A stretch of DNA of 64,000 nt from Emticicia sp. 21SJ11W-3 (GTDB lineage: Bacteria; Bacteroidota; Bacteroidia; Cytophagales; Spirosomataceae), in contig NZ_CP092074.1 in assembly GCF_024138715.1 (NCBI RefSeq), positions 2,170,001 through 2,234,000 of the forward strand. Reading direction: 5' to 3'. Below are positions 35,943-45,597 of the stretch, piece after piece. The position numbers and the translations under genes were made by a program. The notes under the pieces are model-generated. The model saw nothing but the letters and a program-made list of their open reading frames with translations, made no database searches and had not been told where the DNA came from. How positions within the stretch are numbered: position 1 is the first letter of the stretch; each line of letters begins with the position of its first letter.

Positions 35943-36524
35943 ATGCAATTCAGAACAGACATCAATTATCTGACAATCCCGGGTCTGGCAAGTTCTGGTC
36001 CGAGGCACTGGCAGACTATTTGGGAAAAACAGAGTCCGGCTATTTTTACCAGAGTAGAACAGGATAACTGGGACCTGCCCAATCGTGCCGAGTGGGTAGA
36101 CCGTCTGAATAGTTATATAAGTAATTTTAAGCAACCTACCATATTGGTAGCACATAGCCTGGGGTGCTTAACTGTTGCGCATTGGGCTCAAAAGTTTTAC
36201 TCTCCATTCGTTAAAGGCGCTTTGCTGGTTGCCCCTGCAGATGCAGAATTATCAGAAAGGCTAAGTTTTGTTGAAGGGTTTAGTCCGATACCAAATACAA
36301 ATCTGCCGTTTGAAACCCTTGTTGTAGCAAGTACCAATGATATATATGCCTCTATTGAGCGCTCAGCATATTTTGCACACCAATGGGGCAGTGCATTTCT
36401 CAACATAGGGGCAAAGGGGCATATCAATGCCAGTTCAGGTTTTGGTGAATGGGCGGAGGGTAAAGCTATTTTGCACGATTTTACCAGCAGGTTGACAAAA
36501 CCAGCTGAGGTGGCCTATTTGTAA
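35943..36524 (+). CDS. Small serine hydrolase, RBBP9/YdeN family alpha/beta hydrolase
   Basis: This 193-residue alpha/beta hydrolase is of the RBBP9/YdeN type. The family start GLASSGPRHWQTIWE and the nucleophile elbow VAHSLGCLTVAHWA (serine about residue 70) are clear. DIYASIERS holds the likely acid and KGHINASSGFGEW the catalytic histidine. The natural substrate is unknown for this family. It lies 54 bases after the cysteine-free peroxiredoxin-like gene and is probably co-transcribed, which would place it in the inferred Rrf2 regulon. Confidence 0.88.
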   Translation: MQFRTDINYLTIPGLASSGPRHWQTIWEKQSPAIFTRVEQDNWDLPNRAEWVDRLNSYISNFKQPTILVAHSLGCLTVAHWAQKFYSPFVKGALLVAPADAELSERLSFVEGFSPIPNTNLPFETLVVASTNDIYASIERSAYFAHQWGSAFLNIGAKGHINASSGFGEWAEGKAILHDFTSRLTKPAEVAYL

Positions 36525-36643
36525 AGCTGGTATTTGTCAGGAATAAAATATTAACTGGCCTTGATATTAGAAAGGCTTTGCGCTGAACGGTTGATTGTAT
36601 TTTCACAATTTTTTACATTTACATGAAATATCCGAATTTTAAT

Positions 36644-36651
36644 TATTTTTG
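36644..36651 (+). promoter_or_regulatory. -7 promoter element of the aldo/keto reductase gene
   Basis: TATTTTTG, exact TAnnTTTG match, 25 bases before the ATG. Confidence 0.45.
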
Positions 36652-36676
36652 TGGCGGATACAATTAAACTAACCTA

Positions 36677-37579
36677 ATGAAAAAAGTTTACCTGAGTGAT
36701 TCGGGCCCTAAAGTTTCGGAGGCAATTTACGGGTTCTGGAGATGGAACGATGAGGGACAAAGTACCACGGCACAAATTGAGAAGATAATTAATCTCTGCC
36801 TTGAGCTGGGTATTAATACTTTTGACCATGCCGATGTTTATGGAAACTATACCATTGAAGAGCATTTCGGTAAAATTATTAAAAGCAAGTCTTTTAAGAG
36901 AGAAGACATTGTTCTTTTTAGTAAATGTGGTATCCGGAAGTCTGATGATGGTTCGTTTGATTACTATGATACATCAAAAGAGCATATTCTGAAAAGTGTT
37001 GATAATTCACTGAAAAGGCTAAAGACTGATTATCTTGATATTTTTCTGCTGCATCAAAGCGATTTTCTTTCAGACCCTGAGCAAACCGCAATGGCCTTGG
37101 CACAGGTGGTAAATTCTGGCAAGGTTAATCATATTGGTGTGGCCAACTTCACTGTTTTTCAGCATCAACTTTTGGCCTCTTACCTGTCTATTCCGATTGT
37201 AACTAATCATATTGAGTTAAATCTGATGAACACAACCGCCATTGAAGATGGCCGGATAGATTTCATTAAGCAAAGTTTTAGCAAACCATTGGCTTGGGCG
37301 CCTTTGGCTGGTGGTAGGATTCTTAGCGGAGAAGACGAAAAGGCCGTTAAATTAAGAACAGTGCTTGAAAGAATTGGTACCAGGTATAATGCTAACATTG
37401 AGCAAACGGCCGTAGCATGGCTTATGAAACTAGGCACATTGCCCATCATAGGGTCAACATCAGAAAGCCGCATCCGTAATGCTGCCAGTGCCTCAGCTGT
37501 TAAATTAACTCATCAGGAATGGTATGAGATTTACAGAGTGGTTGGTAACGCTGTAAATACAGATATAGGGCATGAATAA
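36677..37579 (+). CDS. Aldo/keto reductase (YdhF-like)
   Basis: This NADPH-dependent oxidoreductase has 300 residues and a TIM-barrel pattern. The catalytic tetrad parts are visible: the aspartate and tyrosine in NTFDHADVYGNYTIEE, the lysine in VLFSKCGI, and the histidine in YLDIFLLHQSD. The end LPIIGSTSESRI is the usual cofactor-binding segment. Overall order and length resemble the YdhF subgroup. It has its own promoter and is followed by convergent genes. The substrate is unknown. Confidence 0.9.
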   Translation: MKKVYLSDSGPKVSEAIYGFWRWNDEGQSTTAQIEKIINLCLELGINTFDHADVYGNYTIEEHFGKIIKSKSFKREDIVLFSKCGIRKSDDGSFDYYDTSKEHILKSVDNSLKRLKTDYLDIFLLHQSDFLSDPEQTAMALAQVVNSGKVNHIGVANFTVFQHQLLASYLSIPIVTNHIELNLMNTTAIEDGRIDFIKQSFSKPLAWAPLAGGRILSGEDEKAVKLRTVLERIGTRYNANIEQTAVAWLMKLGTLPIIGSTSESRIRNAASASAVKLTHQEWYEIYRVVGNAVNTDIGHE

Positions 37580-37631
37580 AATGCTGGCAAATCCATTGCA
37601 GGCCTATAATACCTGCAATGGATTTTATTTG

Positions 37632-38471
37632 TCAAACTATTTCAGTGCTTTCTCCTAATTCCAATACCCTGTAAGGTGTTTCTAATTCTTTTGCTTTCAA
37701 AATAAAATTTTGGGGGTCTTCTGTGTTAAACTCAAACAGGTCATAATGGTGCGGAATAGTAAGCCTTGCGCCCATTTCTTTACCCAGCCTTGCTGCTTCT
37801 TCAAAATTCAGATTCCCGGCTACTTTTCTTTCTGGTTTATTGCCGTTTATGGGCAAAAATGCTACATCAACCTGAAAAGGTTTCAGTATCTCAACTATAC
37901 CTTCATACCATAGCGTATCGCCTGAGTGGTAAACTTTATATGGTCCGAATTCGGCAACAAACCCCATGTATTTCAGGTTTCCTGCCTCGTCTCTTTCAAG
38001 TTGGTTATGTGCAGCAGGCACTCCATAAACTCTGAATGGGCCTATTTCGGTACTTTCATTATCGTTTAAGCCAATGGGCCAGTCGTAGGTACATTTTAAT
38101 TTATCCACAACAAAACTTCGGTTAGCTTCCGGGATAATCATGCTAATGGATGGATTAACCTCTAAAAGAGGTAGTAATGTTTCTGCATCCAGGTGGTCGG
38201 TATGATTATGAGACGATGTTACCACGTCAATCATATTCAGCAATGCAGGTTCAATAACTAATTCGCTGATGCGTGTATGCGGCTTATCTGTCTGCGCATA
38301 TTTTTTGGTGAGGGAATCTGACAGGTATGGGTCAAAAAGCAGGTGCCTTCCATTATACTGAATCAGAAACCCACTTTGGCCAAGCCACCAAAGCCTGAAT
38401 CCCTCTCTTTTATCAATCGTGCTTTGTATCTCCTGAAGTAACTCCCCGTCTTTTTTGTAAGCCTGTATCAT
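37632..38471 (-). CDS. MBL-fold metallo-hydrolase (UlaG-like)
   Basis: This is a metallo-beta-lactamase fold hydrolase of about 279 residues from ATG 38471 (start MIQAYKKDG). The metal motif SSHNHTDHLD follows the early LWWLGQSGFLIQYNGRHLLFDPYL segment typical of UlaG-like lactonase or phosphodiesterase relatives. HSGDTLWYEG and IPHHYDLFEF provide further ligands. This start lies seven bases after the stop of the upstream serine hydrolase gene, indicating an operon; the frame continues upstream to 38549 but would then overlap that gene. The substrate is unknown. Confidence 0.88.
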   Translation of the reverse strand: MIQAYKKDGELLQEIQSTIDKREGFRLWWLGQSGFLIQYNGRHLLFDPYLSDSLTKKYAQTDKPHTRISELVIEPALLNMIDVVTSSHNHTDHLDAETLLPLLEVNPSISMIIPEANRSFVVDKLKCTYDWPIGLNDNESTEIGPFRVYGVPAAHNQLERDEAGNLKYMGFVAEFGPYKVYHSGDTLWYEGIVEILKPFQVDVAFLPINGNKPERKVAGNLNFEEAARLGKEMGARLTIPHHYDLFEFNTEDPQNFILKAKELETPYRVLELGESTEIV

Positions 38472-38478
38472 GTTGTAT

Positions 38479-39399
38479 TTAGAATTTATCATAGCCATCA
38501 ACCGGTTTCCATTTTGATTTCGGTTCATAATAATGCCACAGTAAGGCACTTACTTTACGCAATAATTCAAAGCCTTCGTTGGTGCGGGTCCAGGATTCGT
38601 CCTTCTGGTTTTTTGTAATAATGCTGTAAACGTATTCTCCACCTGGCGCGTGTACCAGAACAGTTTCAGAGCGAGAGCGGTTCACGGCTCCGTTTTTGGT
38701 AGCAACCTTTACATTTTCAGGAATCTGTGATAATCCGTGGCTATCCCAGAACTGCCTGCCCAGATTCCGGTACATTCTGTCTGAATAAGCCGGAGATATA
38801 ATTTCACCTCTTCTCAACAAAGTTAATAACTTCGCCATTTCGCGGGGGCTGGTCTGTCCCCAGCCATATTGGCTACGGTACGCTTCCCTGCCGGGAGTTC
38901 TTGAGTTAACTCTTGTTACAACAAAGCCTAGGGAGTCGAGGATAGCATTGATACGCTTTCCGCCACCTGCTAAAGCCTGTAGCCATAAGCTGCCGGTATT
39001 GTCGCTAATGGTACACATCAGCATCATTACATGACTCAGCGGAATTTTCGCGCTGTCGCGAAGCGAGCCGACGATGCCATCGTCATAATGTAAAGAATCC
39101 CGGTAAATCAGTTCCTGCTCGTATTGCAAAGAACCCTGGCGTATTTTATCAAAAGTACCAATCATTATGGGTATTTTAACCATGCTGGCCGTAGGAAACA
39201 CCGTGTCTGCATTAATAGCCACATACTTGTTGGTTTTAAGATTCTGAACATAAATGCCTGCATCTCCATTAAAACCATTAAGAATTTCCTGTAGCTGCGC
39301 TTTCAGTTTCTTGTCTTCTTTTAAGGTTTGGGCAGTGGCAGAAGATACGTAGGCAATCAGGCATAGGGTAAGGATGAAGTAAGTTCTAAGATTTTTCAT
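38479..39399 (-). CDS. Class A beta-lactamase-like serine hydrolase, secreted
   Basis: This 306-residue protein has a signal peptide (cleavage near residue 24, SATAQ). The penicillin-binding fold motifs are present: S72-M-V-K75 (SxxK), SDN at 132-134 and KNG at 235-237 in place of KTG. The omega-loop region (about 160-190, RTPGREAYRSQYGWGQTSP) differs from active class A enzymes and lacks a plain RxExxLN, so beta-lactam hydrolysis is doubtful. It may act on cell-wall peptides or another ester or amide. It is the first gene of a two-gene unit with the metallo-hydrolase. Confidence 0.87.
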   Translation of the reverse strand: MKNLRTYFILTLCLIAYVSSATAQTLKEDKKLKAQLQEILNGFNGDAGIYVQNLKTNKYVAINADTVFPTASMVKIPIMIGTFDKIRQGSLQYEQELIYRDSLHYDDGIVGSLRDSAKIPLSHVMMLMCTISDNTGSLWLQALAGGGKRINAILDSLGFVVTRVNSRTPGREAYRSQYGWGQTSPREMAKLLTLLRRGEIISPAYSDRMYRNLGRQFWDSHGLSQIPENVKVATKNGAVNRSRSETVLVHAPGGEYVYSIITKNQKDESWTRTNEGFELLRKVSALLWHYYEPKSKWKPVDGYDKF

Positions 39400-39569
39400 T
39401 GAGTATCGGTAAAGCCACGAATATATAAAATTTCGGTGGCTTTAGCTGTTTCAAAACACTAGAAATGCTTACCTTCTCAACTAAATGCCATTTACCAAGC
39501 CTGATTAATAATTGAACAAACAAGTTTTATGGCAAGAATTATTGATTTGGTTGGAGCAACATCAAGATG

Positions 39570-40229
39570 TTATAAGGTGATTGGAGTAATTGACGCAAAA
39601 GATTGCATTTCGGCTGATGTTACAATTTTTTTGCCTTTATGGCCTCTTTGCGCAATGGTAATCATGGCATTGGCAACGGTTTCACCTTTAATGGCCTTAT
39701 ATTTGGCCGGAATCAGGAAGTCAAGGCCTTTCATAATAACAGAAGCCATGCCCTCACCGGCTCTTGATTCTTTTCGCTCTCCTAAAAGTAAGGAAGGCTG
39801 AAAAACCACAAGGGTAGGGAAATGCAAATCGGTAAGAGACCTTTCAACTTCGCCTTTTACACGGTTATAGTAAAACATTGAGTTGGCGTTGGCACCCATT
39901 GCGGTTACAATAAAGTATTGTCTGGCGCCATTTTTAAGTGCAGCTTTTGCAATTTCAAAAGGGTAAACAAAATCTACCTTATAAAAGGCTTCTTTTGAGC
40001 CCGCCTGCTTCATAGTTGTTCCCAGGCAGCAGAAAATATCATCGGCCACTACTAAAGACGTATCTAAATGGTCAAAGTCAACTATTATCTGCTCTAATTT
40101 GGGGTGTTGAAAACTCAAAGGTTTTCTGACCAGCGCTTTTACTTTTGAATAGGCCGGGTGATTAATCAACTTTTGGGTGAGATGACCACCAATTAAACCC
40201 GTTGAACCAATTATTAAAGCGGTTTTCAT
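39570..40229 (-). CDS. NAD(P)-binding Rossmann oxidoreductase (atypical short-chain / NmrA-like)
   Basis: This 219-residue Rossmann protein begins with the nucleotide-binding motif ALIIGSTGLIGGHL. FCCLGTTMKQAGSKEAFYKVD and YFIVTAMGANANSMFYYNRVKGEVE (with the YxxxK-like YNRVK) resemble HTATIP2/YwnB-type oxidoreductases. It acts in the cytoplasm on an unknown substrate. It lies between the serine hydrolase and the T9SS plug gene, all on the minus strand, with gaps of 170 and 80 bases. A 90-residue frame on the opposite strand is a shadow of this gene. Confidence 0.87.
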   Translation of the reverse strand: MKTALIIGSTGLIGGHLTQKLINHPAYSKVKALVRKPLSFQHPKLEQIIVDFDHLDTSLVVADDIFCCLGTTMKQAGSKEAFYKVDFVYPFEIAKAALKNGARQYFIVTAMGANANSMFYYNRVKGEVERSLTDLHFPTLVVFQPSLLLGERKESRAGEGMASVIMKGLDFLIPAKYKAIKGETVANAMITIAQRGHKGKKIVTSAEMQSFASITPITL

Positions 40230-40309
40230 AAATTTAAGAAACTGATATACTTCTTTAACAGCAAAAATCTGTGTTTGTTCGCAGCCACAAAAAATTTAAT
40301 CAGGTTTTA

Positions 40310-41590
40310 TTATCTGCGCTTGTTAAAGTCTATGAGTTTATAGCCCACAATTCTTTCAGAGCGGGCAGTAACAGGTTTATGATAGACAAAAATCTCATAG
40401 GTATTCTCGGTTTCTGCAAAGTTTCCTTCAAATGCGGTTTCGTCCGGCTTGCCGTCTTTTACTACAACAAAATCGTAGTTATAAACGCCCTGCTTTAACT
40501 GGATAGTAGCAGTATAGCCTCCGAAATTATTGTCATAGGCCATTTCATTTAGTTTATCCAGCCGCCAGTCATTGAAACTGCCGTTTACATATATTTTTTC
40601 ATTGGCGGCTAGTTCCTGGCTTTTCAGGCCGAATGTCATAAAAATATAATCAGCATCGGTTTCGGCACGGTTACCTTCTCGATTGTCAATTATATACATA
40701 CCGTTGAAATCGTTCTGTTCAATATAAACTGCTTCGCTTCTGTCTCTCTGCGGTGCAACCCACATATCATCTTCTTTCCCCCTTTGTATTTTGTCTATGA
40801 ACAAACCCCTGTTATAAGTGCTTCGCGAGTCAAAGAAACGAAACTCGTTTCCGGCGGCAAAAGTGTTTTCATCATCAAAAAAGCGGTAATCCAACGCACT
40901 GCTTGAATTATTAACACTGAAAGGTTTTAGATTTCTGATGGTTTTATCCCATCGGTAATTCTGCCGGATAATCACCTTAAATTCATCGCGAGGCGACATC
41001 ACATTATATCCTGCATAATTTAACTGAAAATCAATTTGCTGGTGCGTTTTAAATTTTGATGGATTCTGAGCCTGTCTGATGGTCCCTCCGGCGCCTACGG
41101 CATTTTCATAAACCATAAAACGGCGGGTTAGAATTATATCATCCCGTTTTCTGTCTCGCCAAACCACCACCAGATAATTGCCCGACAACAACATGCCTGG
41201 CAGTGCAATTTTATAATGGTAAAAAGGTACTTTAGTGTTCTGAGATACCTGGTAGTCGTTGATAATGAGGTCGTTATATTCTGGCATATATTCTATTTCA
41301 GAAAGCGCCGACTGTTTCCAGTCTATACCGCAATGTAGAATTTTAACATGATATTGCTGGTATCCTGCGTTCAAATCGTCAAATTCAAGCCAAAGATTAT
41401 GATTGTCTTTTAAAGCTATCACAGGCGGATTGAGACTTTTGGAAGGGTCGTCGGCATTTCCAACCAGTGGATATAACTGCACCGACCTGATGTTGGGTTC
41501 ATAGGTATAGTCTTCAAATCGCAATTGCTTATTTTGAGCTGCCAGCCATTGAGTCGGGAAAAGAAGCAATACAACAAAAAGGTTTTTCAT
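40310..41590 (-). CDS. Type IX secretion system plug protein (DUF5103)
   Basis: DUF5103 proteins include the periplasmic plug that closes the SprA translocon of the T9SS. The 426-residue protein from ATG 41590 has a signal peptide (FVVLLLFPTQWLAAQ), an N-terminal beta domain with the family segments RSVQLYP, YHVKILHCGIDWKQSALSEIEY and TKVPFYHYKIALPG, and a C-terminal half with QLNYAGYNVMSPRDEFKVIIRQN and FGLKSQEL. A longer frame to 41686 lacks a leader. This is good evidence that the host has a T9SS and belongs to Bacteroidota. Confidence 0.9.
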   Translation of the reverse strand: MKNLFVVLLLFPTQWLAAQNKQLRFEDYTYEPNIRSVQLYPLVGNADDPSKSLNPPVIALKDNHNLWLEFDDLNAGYQQYHVKILHCGIDWKQSALSEIEYMPEYNDLIINDYQVSQNTKVPFYHYKIALPGMLLSGNYLVVVWRDRKRDDIILTRRFMVYENAVGAGGTIRQAQNPSKFKTHQQIDFQLNYAGYNVMSPRDEFKVIIRQNYRWDKTIRNLKPFSVNNSSSALDYRFFDDENTFAAGNEFRFFDSRSTYNRGLFIDKIQRGKEDDMWVAPQRDRSEAVYIEQNDFNGMYIIDNREGNRAETDADYIFMTFGLKSQELAANEKIYVNGSFNDWRLDKLNEMAYDNNFGGYTATIQLKQGVYNYDFVVVKDGKPDETAFEGNFAETENTYEIFVYHKPVTARSERIVGYKLIDFNKRR

Positions 41591-41822
41591 AAACGGAGTG
41601 GAAATATTCTTGAATTTTACGGGATTGACATACCATTTTAAGTGATTAAATGATAACACCGTTATAATATTGTGCCTGAAAGACAAATAAATGATTTCAT
41701 TCTAAAAAAAGACTTATTTACTGTTAAGTGAGATTTAATATTTATGTAGCACAGCGTAATCAGGTTAATCAAACAAATCCGCCGCGGTGGCACACTGTTC
41801 AATTACAAATCAATAAAGTATA

Positions 41823-42488
41823 TCAAAGCATTTGCCCGTCTTGCATAACCAGTTTACGGTCTGACATCTCAGCCAGGTTTTCATTGTGCGTAATGATTAC
41901 AAATGTCTGATTGAGCTTTTTACGAAGTTCAAAAAATAAATGGTGTAATTCTTCAGCATTTTTAGAGTCCAGATTACCACTCGGTTCATCCGCAAAAACT
42001 ACTGAAGGCGAATTTATGAGCGCTCTTGCCACGGCCACTCTTTGTTGTTCGCCCCCGGACAGTTCAGATGGAAAGTGCTTGATGCGCTCACCTAGTCCGA
42101 GCAGTGTAAGCAATTCTGTTCCTTTTTTTTCTATATCAGTATTTGTGCCGGCTTTACCTCTGCTTTGTTGTATCCAGGCAGGAATGCACACGTTTTCAAG
42201 CGCGGTAAACTCGGGCATCAGGTTATGAAACTGGAAAATGAAACTTATTTTTTCGTTTCTGAAACGAGCCATCTCTTTGTCTTTCAGTGACTGATAATTG
42301 ATGCCGTCCAGGATTACTTCTCCCGAATCGGCCTTATCAAGGGTGCCAAGTATATGCAACAGCGTAGTTTTGCCTGCACCTGACGCACCGACGATAGAAA
42401 CAATTTCTCCCTGATTAACAGAAAGGTCAATGCCTCTTAATACTTGTAAATTGCCGTAACTTTTTTTTATGTTTTTTGCTTGAAGCAT
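41823..42488 (-). CDS. lolD: ABC transporter ATP-binding protein, LolD type
   Basis: This is the ATPase of a lipoprotein-releasing (LolCDE) or MacB-like exporter. The 221-residue single ATPase domain has Walker A GASGAGKT (about 34-41), the signature [15 protein letters not shown] and Walker [14 protein letters not shown], the last being the usual LolD/MacB form. It is not next to a permease gene. The two LolC/E-type permeases at 16124 and 23369 are the obvious partners in the window. The upstream region, divergent from sucC, contains an inverted repeat. Confidence 0.9.
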   Translation of the reverse strand: MLQAKNIKKSYGNLQVLRGIDLSVNQGEIVSIVGASGAGKTTLLHILGTLDKADSGEVILDGINYQSLKDKEMARFRNEKISFIFQFHNLMPEFTALENVCIPAWIQQSRGKAGTNTDIEKKGTELLTLLGLGERIKHFPSELSGGEQQRVAVARALINSPSVVFADEPSGNLDSKNAEELHHLFFELRKKLNQTFVIITHNENLAEMSDRKLVMQDGQML

Positions 42489-42553
42489 AGTTGATGCGCC
42501 GGAGTGATTTCTGTGGATACAGTGCCCGTTTTTTCTTGATTACCTGACTCATG

Positions 42554-42575
42554 TTACGATTTCTTTAAATCGTAA
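42554..42575. promoter_or_regulatory. Inverted repeat between divergent lolD and sucC
   Basis: TTACGATTT (42554-42562) and AAATCGTAA (42567-42575) separated by four bases, in the divergent promoter region. An operator or small hairpin; no T-run follows. Confidence 0.35.
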
Positions 42576-42669
42576 AAAATGATTAGGCAAAGTAAACGAT
42601 ATTTGATTGATAATTAATAATTGTTCACTAATTTAGCGAAAATTTTATAACCTCTAAAATCTACTTTAC

Positions 42670-43890
42670 ATGAACGTTCACGAGTATCAAGGTAAAGAAA
42701 TACTAAGCCGTTATGGTGTAAGAATCCAACGTGGGATAGTTGCCGAAACTCCGGAGCAGGCTGTAGAAGCTTACAAGCAGATAGCTGAAATGACAAATTC
42801 TAAGTTTGCGGTAGTAAAATCACAAATACATGCGGGTGGACGTGGGAAAGGTAATATCGTCGGTACCGAACAGCGTGGTGTACAATTAGCAAAGTCTGCC
42901 GAAGATGTGGAGCGTATTTCTACCAACCTTCTGGGGAATGTCCTGGTTACACTACAGACAGGTGCCGAAGGTAAAACAGTTAACAAAGTTTTAGTTGCTG
43001 AAGATGCATATTATCCGGGCGACAGTGAGCCTAAAGAATACTATATGGGTATTTTGTTAGACCGGGCCAAAGGTTGTAATGTTATTATGGCCTCAACTGA
43101 AGGTGGTATGGACATTGAAGAAGTAGCTGAACATACGCCTGAGAAAATTTTTAAAGAGTGGATTGACCCTCGTGTTGGTTTGCAGGCTTTTCAGGCTCGT
43201 AAAATAGCCGACAAACTGGGTTTGACAGGTGAAGCCAACAAAGAGATGGTTAAATTTGTGGGTTCACTTTACAAAGCCTATGTGGAGTCTGACTCAGCCA
43301 TGTTTGAAATCAACCCTGTTTTAAAAACATCTGATAACAAAATATTGGCTGTTGATGCAAAAGTAAATCTGGACGATAACGCTTTATATCGTCATAAAGA
43401 TTTAGCTGAAATGCGTGATAAAGCAGAAGAAGACCCATTAGAAGTTGAAGCTGCCGACAACGACCTTAACTATGTAAAACTAGATGGTAACGTAGGTTGT
43501 ATGGTAAATGGTGCCGGTCTGGCTATGGCCACTATGGACATCATCAAATTATCTGGTGGTGAGCCTGCCAATTTCCTTGACGTAGGTGGTGGAGCCAATG
43601 CCAAAACGGTTGAGGCCGGTTTCAGAATCATTCTGAAAGACCCGAACGTGAAGGCGATTCTGATTAATATTTTTGGTGGTATTGTTCGTTGCGACCGTGT
43701 AGCTACCGGTGTTGTTGAGGCCTACAAAGCTATCGGCAAAATTCCAGTACCTATTATTGTTCGTTTGCAAGGAACCAACGCTGCTGAAGGCGCTGCCATT
43801 ATTAATGAGTCAGGGCTGGAAGTTTACTCAGCTATCTTGTTAAAAGAAGCAGCAGAATTAGTTGAGAAAGTACTGAAAGAAAATGCTTAA
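42670..43890 (+). CDS. sucC: ADP-forming succinyl-CoA synthetase, beta subunit
   Basis: SucC is the beta subunit of the citric-acid-cycle enzyme that makes ATP or GTP from succinyl-CoA. The 406-residue protein begins with [17 protein letters not shown] and has the ATP-grasp part with [10 protein letters not shown] and the C-terminal flavodoxin-like part with [19 protein letters not shown] and [13 protein letters not shown]. The alpha subunit gene (sucD) is not adjacent, which is common in this phylum. A strong terminator follows. The promoter contains TAATTTAG, one base off the -7 consensus. Confidence 0.96.
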   Translation: MNVHEYQGKEILSRYGVRIQRGIVAETPEQAVEAYKQIAEMTNSKFAVVKSQIHAGGRGKGNIVGTEQRGVQLAKSAEDVERISTNLLGNVLVTLQTGAEGKTVNKVLVAEDAYYPGDSEPKEYYMGILLDRAKGCNVIMASTEGGMDIEEVAEHTPEKIFKEWIDPRVGLQAFQARKIADKLGLTGEANKEMVKFVGSLYKAYVESDSAMFEINPVLKTSDNKILAVDAKVNLDDNALYRHKDLAEMRDKAEEDPLEVEAADNDLNYVKLDGNVGCMVNGAGLAMATMDIIKLSGGEPANFLDVGGGANAKTVEAGFRIILKDPNVKAILINIFGGIVRCDRVATGVVEAYKAIGKIPVPIIVRLQGTNAAEGAAIINESGLEVYSAILLKEAAELVEKVLKENA

Positions 43891-43917
43891 TTGAAGTTTT
43901 CTGGTTAACTATAACGG

Positions 43918-43943
43918 AAAAGGAGGTGTTATCACCTCCTTTT
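43918..43943 (+). terminator. Terminator after sucC
   Basis: A perfect 11-base-pair stem (43918-43928 with 43933-43943), four-base loop and T-run. Confidence 0.88.
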
Positions 43944-43992
43944 TTATTGGCATTCGATATGTTACTCTTCCTAAGAGAAATCCATGAATAAA

Positions 43993-44065
43993 GTGGTGCA
44001 CCACCCCGGTCACCGGCTATCAAAACAAAGGAACATTTTGTTTAGTGAACCCGACTAAAGTCGGG
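43993..44065. repeat. Cluster of three short palindromes between sucC and the HMA gene
   Basis: GTGGTGCACCAC (43993-44004), CCGGT-C-ACCGG (44006-44016) and CCCGACT-AA-AGTCGGG (44050-44065) lie close together in 170 non-coding bases. The region is GC-richer than nearby spacers. No gene is visible. Confidence 0.4.
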
Positions 44066-44113
44066 ATATATAGCTTGGTAACTCGCTGCACAAAGCCCAA
44101 TGCCCTCTGCCAC

Positions 44114-44464
44114 TTAATCTTTATGCGCAGCCGCTGTTTTCTGACAGCAAGATGGAAGTGCATCATGTGACTTCTGGTCTGCAACTACCTCATCTGCATC
44201 ATAACCAATTTTAGAAATAGCTCCCTTAATTTTCTCGGGGCTGGTTTTCTTGGGGTTATAAGTAACAGTTACTACTTTATTATCCAGATTAAGGTTCGAG
44301 CCTACAATTCCTTTGGTTAGGCCCAGGTCGCGTTCAATGCGTTTTTTGCACATACCGCATATAGCAGAAGTTTTAATTTTTACTTCAGCGGTTTTGGGTG
44401 GGTCTAACTTGGCAAAACCGTTAAAAACAACGCCAAAGAAGACAATGAACAATAAATTTTTCAT
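44114..44464 (-). CDS. Secreted heavy-metal-associated (HMA) domain protein
   Basis: This 116-residue protein has a signal peptide (about 1-18) and one HMA domain with the metal site ICGMCKKRIE (C36, C39). A C-terminal LPSCCQ (C106, C107) adds two more possible ligands. It should bind Cu(I) or a similar ion in the periplasm. It is the last gene of the minus-strand metal cluster, 32 bases after the YncE-like gene. Confidence 0.88.
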   Translation of the reverse strand: MKNLLFIVFFGVVFNGFAKLDPPKTAEVKIKTSAICGMCKKRIERDLGLTKGIVGSNLNLDNKVVTVTYNPKKTSPEKIKGAISKIGYDADEVVADQKSHDALPSCCQKTAAAHKD

Positions 44465-44496
44465 GTTGGTAAATTAATTGTTTAGTTATAAAACTA

Positions 44497-45534
44497 TTAT
44501 TCTCTTAAAACAATTCCGTTTGGGTTCAACCCGACAGGTATATCCATTATTTTTTCGTGTGTGGCAGTATTAATGACAGACACCGTATTGCCGCGCTGAT
44601 TGGCCACATATGCAATCTTTTCATCTTTAGAAAACTTAACAGCATGGGCATCATCACCCGTAACAATAGTTGATTTCAGCACCCACTTGTTATTCTTTCT
44701 TTCAAAATAGGCTATTTTTTTCTGGCCTGCCTGGCAAACCCATAATTCGTTTAATCCTTTATGATAAGCCACCTGCCCGGGTTTAAAATCTAAATCTATT
44801 GATTCGGTGGCATTCATGGTGGCGGGGTCTACTACATTAATAGTCAGCAGGTTTTTGTTTTCAACATAAATATATCCGTCATCGGCCAGCCAAACATTCG
44901 TTGGAAACTGGTCTACCTTAATGTATTTCTCTACTTTTTTCAGCTTTACATTCACTGCCAGAATAAAACTACTTTCGCCTAGCGCCACAAACGCGTAACG
45001 GCCATCTTTCGAAAAAACCACTTCTGTTGGGTCGGCTCCCAGAAAAATCTCGTCTTTAAGTACACCAGTGGCTGTGTCAAACACGTGCATTTCTCCGGCA
45101 TGATTGGTAGAGGCCGTCCATATCTCTGTATTATCGTGCGTAAAAACAGCATTGAAATTTACGCGGTCAAGCTGCATTTTTAACAGACTTTTGCCATTAT
45201 CGGCATCAATAATAGCTATTCCACCTTTTAAATTGGTTGCATTGTGCAACTGATCATGGCTTAATGTAAAATCAAATTCCGGTAGGGCAACTGACAGCTT
45301 TTTGCCGTCGGGCGATAACTCAATATGGTGCGGAAAACGCCCCAGGTCTGTGAGCTGAATTAATTTCTTTACTTTACGTTCGTTCAGGTCAATTATTGAA
45401 ATGGTATTACTACCTCCGTTTACCACATACGCAGCAGGAAAATCAATACTTTCGGTTGGTACTTCTTCTTTATCTTTACACGAAACCAGAAATACTGAAA
45501 ACGAGAATAAAAATACCTTATAAATTTTGTTCAT
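44497..45534 (-). CDS. YncE-like beta-propeller lipoprotein
   Basis: This 345-residue protein has a lipoprotein signal (lipobox VSC, C19) followed by a seven-bladed propeller with repeated YVxNxxxxTxSxID-type strands: AAYVVNGGSNTISIIDL near the start, KDGRYAFVALGESS in the middle, EKIAYVANQRGNTVSVINT near the end. Such 40-residue YVTN repeats are surface or periplasmic; their ligand is rarely known. Placement directly after the TonB receptor suggests a role in metal binding or surface recognition. Confidence 0.87.
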   Translation of the reverse strand: MNKIYKVFLFSFSVFLVSCKDKEEVPTESIDFPAAYVVNGGSNTISIIDLNERKVKKLIQLTDLGRFPHHIELSPDGKKLSVALPEFDFTLSHDQLHNATNLKGGIAIIDADNGKSLLKMQLDRVNFNAVFTHDNTEIWTASTNHAGEMHVFDTATGVLKDEIFLGADPTEVVFSKDGRYAFVALGESSFILAVNVKLKKVEKYIKVDQFPTNVWLADDGYIYVENKNLLTINVVDPATMNATESIDLDFKPGQVAYHKGLNELWVCQAGQKKIAYFERKNNKWVLKSTIVTGDDAHAVKFSKDEKIAYVANQRGNTVSVINTATHEKIMDIPVGLNPNGIVLRE

Positions 45535-45597
45535 AAGTCTATTGTTCTTTTCATTTAAACGTTCAATTGACTGCCGAACGTATAAAAACCCATTTAC

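Noticed and set aside
38479-39399. Functional beta-lactamase resistance gene
   Set aside because: SxxK and SDN are present, but the KTG box is KNG and the omega-loop pattern of active class A enzymes is not evident, so it is described only as a related serine hydrolase.
39529-39801. 90-codon plus-strand open frame starting with ATG
   Set aside because: It lies almost wholly opposite the Rossmann oxidoreductase gene (39570-40229), which has clear family motifs. The plus-strand frame has no recognisable domain.
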